The notes under the pieces are model-generated. The model was not told the origin of the DNA and did no database searches. It worked only from the letters and a program-made list of their open reading frames with translations. 64,000 nt of DNA from Saccopteryx bilineata (Eukaryota; Chordata; Mammalia; Chiroptera; Emballonuridae): the NCBI RefSeq assembly GCF_036850765.1, contig NC_089495.1, positions 122,101,033 to 122,165,032 on the forward strand, read 5' to 3'. Positions 43,627 through 55,600 of this stretch are shown here, one piece after another (position 1 is the first letter of the stretch; each line of letters begins with the position of its first letter). A program made the translations under genes and the position numbers.

Positions 43627-46600
43627 CCAATGTTCTACCACTGATACCACTGAGAGCCAACCAGCCAGGGCAGATAAAATGAATGTTTAAAAAATAAAAT
43701 AGCCCTGGCCGGTTGGCTCAGCGGTAGAGCGTCGGCCTAGCGTGCGGAGGACCCGGGTTCGATTCCCGGCCAGGGCACACAGGAGAAGCGCCCATTTGCT
43801 TCTCCACCCCTCCGCCGCGCTTTCCTCTCTGTCTCTCTCTTCCCCTCCCGCAGCCAAGGCTCCATTGGAGCAGAGATGGCCCGGGCGCTGGGGATGGCTC
43901 TGTGGCCTCTGCCTCAGGCGCTAGAGTGGCTCTGGTCGCAATATGGCGACGCCCAGGATGGGCAGAGCATCGCCCCCTGGTGGGCAGAGCGTCGCCCCTG
44001 GTGGGCGTGCCGGGTGGATCCCGGTCGGGCGCATGTGGGAGTCTGTCTGACTGTCTCTCCCCGTTTCCAGCTTCAGAAAAATGAAAAAATGAAAAGAAAG
44101 AAAAAAATAAATAAATAAATAAAAATAAAATAGCCTGACCGGGCGGTGGTGCAGTGGTTAGAGTGTCAGACTGGGATGTGGAGGACCCAGGTTCGAGACC
44201 CCAAGGCCGCCAGCTTGAGCATGGGCTCATCTAGTTTGAGCAAGGCTCACCAGCTTCAGTCCAAGGTCGCTGGCTCCAGCAAGGGGTTACTTGGTCTGCT
44301 GAAGGACCACAGTCAAGGCACATATGAGAAAGCAATCAATGAACAACTAAGGTGTCACAATGAAAAACTGATTGATGCTTCTCATTTCTCCGTTCCTGTC
44401 TGTCTGTTCCTATCTATCCCTCTCTCTGACTCTCTCTCTCTCTGTCTCTGTAAAGAAAAATTTTTAAGTAAATTAAAAAAAAATAAAATATAAATATAAA
44501 AAGCTCTGCTTAGTAAAAATTATGTTATTAAATTATTACAAACCAGGAAAGTGTTTACCTCTGAGGGAGATAATGGGATCAGGAAAGGACCTACACAGGC
44601 TCCTGGATTGCCAACAGTATTTTAATTCTTGACTTTGGTGCTGGTTACGCAGATATTTGCTTTATCACAAACTCTGTTTGTGTCAGCCCTTTTCTGTATG
44701 TGTGGTTTGCTCGTAGGGTCCTTTCTCAGCTTCTGGGGCTGTAAACAGGTTCCTTTTTGGTCCATATCTACTGTGTGACAGGAGGAGGCCGTAATCACAT
44801 TATTTAATTCTCTCTGCCCATTTTACTGATGATGAAATCAAAGCTTAGAGAAATATTTGCTTGCTCTGGTCACCTAAATCTTCAGTAGCAGTACTGGGAT
44901 TCTAACTGGATCTGCCCACAACAGAGCCCTTGGACCATCCTCCATACTCCGGGTTCCCCTGTACAACCTTCTCCCGCTGATCACTTAGGCTCCTGCAGTC
45001 ATACATCTTCTGCTTAAGAAACTCCTCAGCCATCCACCTGTGGTAGGATTCCCCTTATAGGAAGGAGGTGATGTTGAGGTTCTCTTCCACTGCCCCCAGG
45101 ATGTCCTCACCTGGACCAGGGAAGCCTCTGCCATCCCTCTGTGACTTACAGAGACCAGGTCCCCATCCTCTTAATTCTAGGCAAAAGCAGGGTATGTGTG
45201 TGTTATTAATTTACATGAATACATAATTGATACATATGGTATAAAATTCAAAAGGGTATGTAGTGAAAGGTAGCCTTCTCTGTAACTAAACCACTGTTAC
45301 TAGTTTCTTGTGTAGCCTCCCAGAGATAGTTTTGGGATTTAAAATGTGTATATATTTATATGAATACTTTTCTTGCATGTTCTATACATGTAGTAGTATA
45401 CTATATCTATATTCTGCTTTTTTCGTTTTAACTTAGCAACATATCTTGACACACCCACATTGTCAGACCATAAGGAGCCTCTTTCTGTGTAAAGCCACAT
45501 GGAATTCCATGCTATGGAGGGACTAAAGATTAGCCAGCCTCTTAGGGATGAATGTTAAGCTGGCTTCCATTTTGCTCTCGTAAGCAGTATGTAGGTAGAT
45601 AACTTTATTTGTATGTCGTTCTTACTTTTGGGATTCTATCTGTAGGATAAATTTGTAGAAATAAAATTCATTAGTTTAAGTCAAAACTATATTACAAGGT
45701 TTTTTGTTTGTTTGTTGTTTTTTTTACAGAGACAGCGAGAGTCAGAGAGGGATAGATAGGGACAGACAGACAGGAACGCAGAGAGATAAGCATCAACCAG
45801 TTTTTCGTTGCGGCACCTTAGTTGTTCATTGATTTCTTAATCTCATATGTGCCTTGACCATGGGGCTACAGCAGACCAAGTAACCCCTTGCTCGAGCCAG
45901 CAACCTTGGGTCCAAGCTGGTGAGCTTTTTTTTTTTTTTTTCTCTTTTTTTTCTTTTATTTTTTCTGAAGCTGGAAACGGGGAGAGACAGTCAGACAGAC
46001 TCCCGCATGCGCCCGACCAGGATCCACCCGGCACGCCCACCAGGGGCGAGGCTCTGCCCACCAGGGGGCGATGCTCTGCCCCTCCGGGCCGTCGCTCTGC
46101 TGCGACCAGAGCCACTCCAGCGCCTGGGGCAGAGGCCAAGGAGCCATCCCCAGCGCCCGGGCCATTTCTGCTCCAATGGAGCCTTGGCTGCGGGAGGGGA
46201 AGAGAGAGACAGAGAGGAAGGAGGGGGTGGGGGTGGAGAAGCAAATGGGCACCTCTCCTATGTGCCCTGGCCGGGAATCGAACCCGGGTCCCCCACACGC
46301 CAGGCCGACGCTCTACCGCTGAGCCAACCGGCCAGGGCCAGCTGGTGAGCTTTGCTCAAACTAGATGAGCCCGTGCTCAAGCTGGCGACCTCAGGGTCTC
46401 AAACCTGGGTCCTCCACATCCCAGTCCAACACTCTATCCCAGGGGTGGCCAACAGTTTTTGCCCCCAGGCCAGATTAGAAATTTTTTTTTTCACGGACCG
46501 GACAAAATATTAAAATTAAAAAATGTTAAATACCGCCTTGGCCGGTTGGCTCAGCGGTAGAGTGTCGGCCTGGCGTGCGGGGGACCCGGGTTCGATTCCC

Positions 46601-49600
46601 GGCCAGGGCACACAGGAGAAGCACCCATTTGCTTCTCCATCCCCCCCTCCTTCCTCTCTCTCTCTTCCCCTTCCGCAGCCAAGGCTCCATTGGAGCAAAG
46701 ATGGCCCGGGCGCTGGGGATGGCTCCTTGGCCTCTGCCCCAGGCGCTAGAGTGGCTCTCGTCGCAGCAGAGCGACGCCCCGGAGGGGCAGAGCATCGCCC
46801 TCTGGTGGGCAGAGCTTCGCCCCTGGTGGGCGTGCCGGGTGGATCCCGGTCGGGCACGTGCAGGTGACTGTCTCTCCCCGTTTCCAGCTTCAGAAAAATA
46901 CAAAAAAAAAAAAAAGTTAAATACAAAAACGATTCATTTTAGTAAACAAAATTTTATTATGTAATTTGTTTATGAATAAATGTGAGTGAAAAAATTTTAA
47001 TATACAATATTATTTTAATAAAAATATTTTTTAATAAAAATATAACTACATACCGTATAAATATCCAAACTGTATCACAATCAATTGAAACAATATTTAA
47101 TTAATAGAATGAGCTTAAAGGGGTTATGTCACAAATAAAACAATTATTTTGTTTTACAAACAGCCTGGACACGTTTTCAGTTATCAGCTACAGCTATTGT
47201 CTATGCTACAATGCCACTTGATTCAGCACACTTGACCATAAAAATAACGAATTGTTTGACCTTGGGTGCACACTGGCAAACTCCGCCTAAAAGAATGTGG
47301 GTTTCACATCACCACTAAATGTCAAACAGTTCATATCAAATACAAACGAGTACAAAAGTTGTAAATCTTTATAATGGAATTTTTTTAAAAAAAGAAGTAT
47401 CGTGAATCCATTCAACCAAATATTGGAAGTTAACCCTAGATTAGTCACACACGGAATTCTTTTCCGCGTATCACTATCTTCTTAAATATCTTGATTTCCA
47501 ATAATCAAAGACGCCTCTGCTTCTGAGTAGCTGAGAATTTAAAGTAGTGGAGAATATTAAAAATTTAATCATGGGCTGCATAAACTCATTACGCAGGCTG
47601 AATGTTGGCCATGCCTGCTCTATCCACTGTGCCACCACCTGGTCAGGCTATATTACAAGGTTTCTAAAGAAGTCTCCCTACATTCCTATCTCTTCCACAT
47701 TGTCCTCCTCTCAAAATGAACCAGCAAATGTCGGCCCTGGATGGTTGGCTCAGTGGTAGAGTGTCAACCTGGCATATGGATAGCCCAGGTTCAATTCCCT
47801 GTCAGAGCACACAGGAGAAGCAACCATCTGCTTCTCCACCCCTCCCCCTCTCCCTTTCCTTTATCTTTCTTCCTCTCCCACAGCCATGGCTTGGTTGGAG
47901 TAAGTTGGCCCCATGCACTGAGGACAGCTCCATGGCCTCATTTAAGGCACTAAAATAGCTCACTTGTCAAGCAACGGAGCAATAGCTCCAGATAGGCAGA
48001 GCATCGCCCCATTAGGGGGCTTGCTAGGTGGATTGTAGTCAGGGTGCATGTCAGAGTCTGTATCTCTGCCTCCCACCTCTCACCTATGAAAAATTAAAAA
48101 AAGAAAAAGAACTAGCAAATGTCAGTATATATATAGATGTATATTTGCCCCTCATACCCTTTCTTCTACATAATAGTAGGCTTTTTTATAGTAGCTTTCT
48201 TAATATACTCTTCTATCCCTCAAATTTGAAATTTCAGAAAGATTTTCAAGATGCTAAAGTAAAACCCAGGAACAAATAGTTGCAAATGAAGATTTTGACT
48301 TCTGATGGGCTGTGGCCAGCCCGGTGTCCCTGGGGTGGGCAGGTCCTCAGATGTAGTAATGTCTTGGGCCACACTCCATGGACTCACCCAGCCCCCAGGA
48401 GGTAGTGCTAAACACTTGTCAGCATGACTTCATTTAATCCCTGGGGCACCCTTAGACTGTCCTGTCCCTCCCAGTAACAATGCCCTCCTTGCTCTGTGAC
48501 TCAAGGTCTCCAAGCTGACTTCTTGGAGCTTCTAGCTCAGTTGGTTAGAGCAGTGGTCCCCAACCTTTTATGGGCCACGGACCGGATTAATGTCAGAAAA
48601 TATTTTCACGTACTGGCCTTTAGGGTGGGATGGATAAATGCACAAAATAAAATTATGCAACCGGCATAAAAACTGGTATTTTTAAATATAATTGTCGAAC
48701 TTACGAGACAAGCATCAAGAGTGAGTCTTAGACAGATGTAACAGGGAATCTGGCCTTTTTTTTTTTTTTTAATCTGGTCATTTTTAAAAAATAAAACATC
48801 GTTCAGACTTAAATATAAATAAAACGGAAATATTGTAAGTTATTTATTCTTTCTCTGCAGACCAGTACCAAATGGCCCAAGGACCGGTCCCAGTCCGCGG
48901 CCCGGGGGTTGGGGGGCACTGGGCTAGTGCATTGTTCCCAAAGCACAGAGGTTGCCGGTTCTTTCCCGGTCAGGGCACATACAGGAACAGATATTGCTGT
49001 CTCTCTCCTGCTTTCTCCTTTCCTCTTTCTAAAATCAATAAAATAAACATTAAAAAAAATAAGATTTTAATTGAGGAATACTTAGAAAATAAAAGAATAA
49101 AGAAAATTAAAATTACCCGTGATCTTAATACACAGAAATAACCATTGTTAACATTCTGATATGTTTCCAGCTGGACCTTTTTTTTTTTTTAGTGAGAGAG
49201 AGAGAGAGAGACTGGAAGGGAAAGAGATAAGAAGCATCAACTCATAGTTGTGGCACATTAGTTGTTCATTGATTAATTTCTCATATGTGCCTTATGGGGG
49301 GGGCACTACAGCTGAGCCAGTGACCATGGGGTCTTATCTATGATCCCAAGCTCAAGTCTGTGACTTCATGGTTTCAAACCTGGGTCCTCTGCGATCCAGG
49401 CCTACTCTCTATCCACTGCGCCACCACCCAGTCAGGCAAGCCTGCCTTTTAAAAATGTATCTATTCAGTGCCTGACCTGTGGTGGCGCAGTGGGATAAAG
49501 CGTCGACCTGGAACACTGAGGTCGCCTGTTCGATACCCTGGGCTTGCCTGGTCAAGGCACATATGGGAGTTGATGCTTTCTGCTCCTCCCCTTTCTCTCT

Positions 49601-52600
49601 CTCTCTCTCTCTCCTCTCTGAAATTGAATAAATAAAATCTTAAAAAAATAAAAATAAGGCCTGACCTGTGGTGGCGCAGTGGGATAAAGCATCGACCTGG
49701 AACACTGAGGTCGCCGGTTCGAAACCTTGGGGAAACCTTGGGCTTGCCTGGTCAAGGCACATATGGGAGTTGATGCTTCCTGCTCCTCCCCCTTCTCTCT
49801 CTCTCTGTCTCTCTCTCTCAGTCCTCTCTCTCTCTAAAAAAATCAATAAATAAAATATTTTAAAAAAGAATGTAAAAATAAAAATAAAAATGTATCTATT
49901 CATTTATTTAACAGTTATTTATTGAGTACCTGCTGTATGCCAGCTGAGGATACAAAATATACTGCTCACAAAAATTAGGGGATATTTCAAAATGAATATG
50001 AAGCTATAAAATATCCCCCAATTTTTGTGAGCAGTGTAGGAGAACACAAAGCCCCATTCTCATGGAGTTTGTGGGCAACAGCCAATAGTTGTGCTGACAA
50101 ATAACTCAAGTATAAAGAAATCAAACCAGGTGAGGGGAGGGCATGATACAGAAAGGGGCCTAATTAGGATGGTCATGTAAGGCTATCGGAAGAGGACCTC
50201 TTTATCTTTTCTTAATTTTTTTCTTTTTTATTCAGTGAGAGGAGGGGAGACAGAGACAGACTCCCCGCATGCATCCAGACTGCCTACACCCCCACCAGAA
50301 TCCATCCAGCAAGCCCAGTAGGGGGTGATGCACTGCCCATCTGGATGGAGCATCGCTCCATTGCTCAGCAACTGACTCTTCCTAGCCTGAGGCGGAGGCC
50401 ATGGAGCCATCCTCAGTGCCTGGGGCCAAATCGCTCCAATTGAGCCATGGCTGCAGAAGGGAAAGAGAGAGAGAGAAGTGAGAGGGGGAGAGGTAGAGAA
50501 GTAGATGGGTGCCTCATCTCTGTGCCATGACCAGGAATCGAACCTGGGACATCCACATACCGAGCGATGCTCTACCACGGAGCCAATCAGCCAGGGCCCT
50601 TTAAATTATTTTATGTGAGAGATAGACAGGAAAGGAGAGATGAGATGCATCAACTCATAGTTGTATCACTTTTAGTTGTTCATTGATTGCTTTTCATATG
50701 CACCTTGATGGGGGAGGTGGGGCTCTAGCCAAGCCAGTGACCCCTTGCTCAAGCCAGTGTCCTTGAGCTCAAGTGAATAACCATGGTATCATGTTGATGA
50801 TCCTGTGCTCAAGCCAGCAGCCTCAGGGGTTTTTTTGTTTTTGTTTTTAAACTTTTTCTTTTTTTATTCAGTTAGAGGAGGGGAGGCAGAGACATACTCC
50901 CACATGCACACTGACCAGGATCCACCCGGCAAGCCCACTAGGGGGCAATGCTCTGCCCATCTGGGACATTGCTCTGTTGCTCAGCAACCGAGCTTTTCTT
51001 GGCACCTGAGGTGGAGGCCATGGAGCCCTCCTCAGCACCTAGGGCCAACTCGCTCCAATGGAGCCATGGCTGCAGGAGGGAAAGAAAGAGAGAGGGAGAG
51101 AGAGAGAGAGAGAGAGAGAGGTGGAAAAGCAAATGGGCACCTATCCTGTGTGCCCTGACTGGGAATCAAACCTGGGACATTCACACACTGGGCTGGCACT
51201 CTACCATTGAGCCAACTGGCCAGGGCCAGCCTCAGGATTTTGAACCTGGGTTCTCAGTATCCCAGGTTGATGCTCTACCCACTGCATGCCACCACCAGTC
51301 AGGCTCTTTATCCTTTTTCTTTTTAATTACAGTTGTATAGTATATACAATGTTATGTCCTTTTTCTCCCTAGCCTTACATTAAATATTCTTTGAAAACAT
51401 GATTTGTAGAATTGTATAATTTTCTATCATACAATTTACCATAATATCCTTAACCTGTTTGCTATTGTTGTGCATTATTAGGAAACTCCCAGTTTTTGTG
51501 TTGCCTTTTCTACAGCCCTCTGCAGTACCTCACGGCAAGTTCACAGAGGTGCACCCAGGAAGGGAGAACTCAAAGCAGCTGTAGTGTTGGTTTCTCATGG
51601 GCCCCCTGGCTCCATCTTGGGTGCCTCACCTCAGCCTTCTTACCCTTGGAGCTCTTCTCTTTCCAGCCCTCACTCATCTTTTTACTGCTGAGGGTCACTG
51701 CCAGCAAGGCAGAGGGCTTCAAGAGTTCCCTGTGTTTAGGGCCCAGGCAGTTGTGAACTCTGGCAGAGCAAGGTACCTGATCCATCCTTGGAGGCTTCCC
51801 AGGCCTGCAGATACAGCGTAGATGGGGCCTGCTCTCCTAAGGCCTCCTCCTGCCCCCACCCGCTAGCACTTTCCATCTGATTATCCCCTGGCCTTGTCCC
51901 GCTCAGGAACTCTGGGTGTAATGACTAACTAGCCAGAGAGTGACTTAGTCTCCATTTTATCATACACTGCTCACAAAAATTAGGGGATATTTTATTGCTT
52001 CATATTTGTTTTTGAAACATCCCCTAATTTTTGTGAACAGTATACTTTACAGCAGAGGTGAGTCCCATCCCCCACCCAAGTTGAGTCTGCAGTATGGGTA
52101 GGCTGGCTCACCACTCTCAGTGCAGAAGAGATGGTGTAGATGTGTCTGAGATGCCAGAGGTCTTCCAGGGCATTTGTACTTGTCCCTCTTCATAGCTGAG
52201 CCTCATATGCCCACAGCAGGATTAGTTGCCCTTGGAGCTTCTAGATGGACAACCTTTTCTGCGGGAATGGCAAAGGGCTCCCCATCATCTGAGACTTTGA
52301 GCGAGTTACTCAACAGCCTTGGCTTCTTCCACTAAAATGGTGTTAATGCTTTAGTTTGTGGGGTTCAGTCATGTTCACTGCATGTGTTCAGTGAGTTTCC
52401 ACAGTTGCATGTGCCTGAGATACAAAGGTAAACTAGAGCGTAGGGCCCTGCCTTATGGTGCCCAGTGACGGGGACAGACAGCAAGTACAGAGGGCATGCA
52501 GCCTGACCTGTGGTGGCACAGTGGATAAAGCGTCAACCTGGAATGCTGATGTCGCCGGTTCAAAGCCCTGGGCTTGCCTGGTCAGGGCACCTGTGGGAGT

Positions 52601-55600
52601 TGATGTTTCCTGCTCCTCCCCCTTTCTCTCTCTCTCCCCTTTCTCCTCTCTCTAAAAATGAATAAATAAAAATATCTTTAAAAAAAAAAAGGCGGCAGGC
52701 AGTGGGATGAACCAGAGTGTGATAACAAGCGCTGAGGAAAGATTGACAGGGAAGGCCTGACAGGGAAGTGTCCCACTGAGGGACCTCTCTATCAGAGAGT
52801 CTTTTCTCTCCTTGTGACTTCAAGAATGCCACTGAGCCCCTTCTCTCCCTCAGATGTGCCCTATGAGCCACAGCCTAGATCCCAAAACTATGGGGTCTCC
52901 AGGAGATGTCCTATGTAGCTCTGCAACCCTTTGCAGTTCAGCCCCTTTTCCCCTGCTCACTGCTTTAAACCCCTTCCAACAAGTATTTGTGGAGCACTGA
53001 GGATGTGGTGGGAACAAGACAGCTGAGGTCTTTTTTTTTTCTTTTCCAAGTGAGAGGAGGAGAAATAGAAAGACTCCCACATGTGCCCTGATTGGAATCC
53101 ACCTGGCAACCACCGTCTGGGGCCGATGCTCTGTCCATCTGGGGCCATGCTCGCAACTGAGCTCTTTTTAGCACCTGAGGCAGAGGCTCCACAGAAGCCA
53201 TCCTCGGTGGCCGGGGCCAAATGCACTCAATCGAGCCATGACTGCAGGAAGAGAGAGAGAGAAAGAGAAAGGTGAGGGGGAGGCATGGAGCAGATGGACG
53301 CTTCTCCTGTGTTCCCTGACCAGGAATCAAACCCAGGACATTTACACGCCAGGCTAGCACTCTACCACTGAGCCAACTTTTTTTTTTTTTTGAGTGAGAG
53401 GTGGGGTAGCAGAGAGACAAGACTCCCTCATGCACCCCAACCAGGAACCAGGATCCACTTGGCAAGCCCCCTACCGGACGATGCTCTGCCCATCTGGGGC
53501 TGCTGCTCTGTTACTCAGCAACCAAACTATTTTAGTACCCAAGGTAAGGCCATAGAGCCATCCTCAGCGCCTGGGGCCACCTCACTTGAACCATTTGAGC
53601 CATGACTACAGGAGGAAAAGGGTGGGGGAGAAGCAGATGGTTGCTTCTCCTGTGTGCCCTGACCAGGAATCAAACCTGGGACATCCACATGCTGGGCTGA
53701 TTCTCTGCTACTGAGCCAGTCGGCCAGGCACCCTGAGTTCTTGATCTCAGACAGTCACCTCTTAGTGAGACTTTGCAGGCAGTGAGCAAGAAAACTAGTC
53801 TGCAAAGATGATTTCTCAGTGTTCTGAGATGAAGAAAATGAAGTGAGATAATGAGGGGAGTCTCCTGGATGTGGTGGAGTGGCTAGTGGGGTGCTCCAAG
53901 GAACCGTCACTGGTGAGGAAGCAGTTAAGTACTGGTTACCAGCAATAGGGTGACAGCTTGTGAAGATCTAGGGCCAAAAGGTCCCAAGGGTTGGCTGAGG
54001 TTGGTGACTGCCATGAGTGACAAGGAAAGAGAGGACCAGACAAGCTGGTGCAAGGCAGTGAAAACCATGGAAGGGAATTCAGATTTCATTTGAAATGCAG
54101 TGGGTGGTTCCTAGAGGCCAAATGGATAAAACCTTTAAAAACCATTTCCCTATAGAAGGATTCAGTTTGACCCAGGTACTGCTAGGGAACGGGCATCAGT
54201 GCTAAATCTGGAGAGAATTTTTCCCCTGCAGGAGGAGTGTTCTTGCCAGGGGCCCTGTAGGTACCTGTTCTCTCTTGCTGGAGAAGATGTCCTAGTTGCA
54301 TTTGAGTCTATGGGTAGCCCTCTCTGCTTGTTTCTAGAGAAGCAAGGGAAGTGAGTGGGCTGTGACTCAGGCCTGATTGGACACTGAGGTCTGTTCCTGC
54401 CATATTTTACAGATGAACCAGAGGCCCTTGCTCTGCCTGGAGCAGGAACCTAAGGGTAAGGGTGCCGTGATGGCAAGAAGTTCAGTCTGTGCACAGGAAG
54501 TCAGCTTCCTGCTTTAGGTAGCCAGTGCAGTGACTACCAGGGCAACGTAGCACCTGTCCCCTTGTTTGAGAGGTCACTAAATCAAGGAGACAGTGCTCCT
54601 AGACATGATGTGAGAAAATGGGGCAGGCCGTCTGGCCACACTGCTTGAGCCAGGTGATGTGCTTCTTTGATCCAAACCACAGGTCTCTCACAGTCACCTT
54701 TTATCTGTCTCCCAGAATGACAGTAACAGTGATAGGAAAATGACACCTCTTAATAAATTATACTGCATCCATACAATGGTGTATTGCATAGCCATTAAAT
54801 GATGGCATCATTATAGGTTTATTGGCACGAAAGATGTTGACAATACACTGGTAAGTGAAAAAAGCTGGCTTACAAAACAGGAGAGTATCAGATTTTTATT
54901 CAATATTTAATAAACACTTAAAAGTTATAGAATAAAAAGAAAATGTTAAATGTCTGGGTGGGAGGATTAAGATGGTTTATATTTTGACCTCTAATATTTT
55001 TAGCTTCATTGAGGTATAATTGACATATAATAAACCATACATGTTTACTGGGCACAGTTTGGTAAGTCTTGCCATCATCTTACCTATATTTTTTAAATTC
55101 TTTTAAAGCTATATTGTGGGTATTGTTTTTTTTTACTTAAAATAGAAAAACAAGGCCCTGTCCGGTTGGCTCAGCGGTAGAGCATCAGCCCAAAGTGTGG
55201 AAGTCCTGGGTTCAATTCCCGGCCAGGGCACACAGGAGAAGCGCCCATCTGCTTCTCCACCCTTCCCCCTCTTCTTTCTCTCTCTCTCTTCCCTTCCCAC
55301 AGCCAAGGTTCCATTGGAGCAAAGTTGGCCCAGGTGCTGAGGATGGCTGCACAGCCTCTGCCTCAGGCACTAGAATGGCTCTGGTTGCAGTGGAGCAATG
55401 CCCCAGATGAGCAGAGCATCACCCCCTGGTGGGCATGCTGGGTGGATCCCAGTCGGGCACATGCGGGAATCTGTCTGCCCCCCCCCCCCCCCCCCCCCGC
55501 GTCTCACTTTGGAAAAATACCCTCAAAAAAGAAAAGAAAAACAAGGAAAGTATATCAGCCATTGAACCAGCTGGACCAAGAGGGAAGTGCCTACTTCTAA

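Larger units (their letters stand above)
45703..47647 (-). repeat. Type-C SINE carrying two nested insertions
   Basis: Outer element with perfect 16-base duplication CTATATTACAAGGTTT at 45687-45702 and 47648-47663. Only about 350 bases belong to it; the rest is a type-A SINE and a hAT element. Confidence 0.95.

Noticed and set aside
51496..51860. Possible processed pseudogene or extra exon in ARMC7 intron 2
   Set aside because: Both strands are open for about 70-86 codons but show no recognisable protein, poly(A) remnant or duplications.
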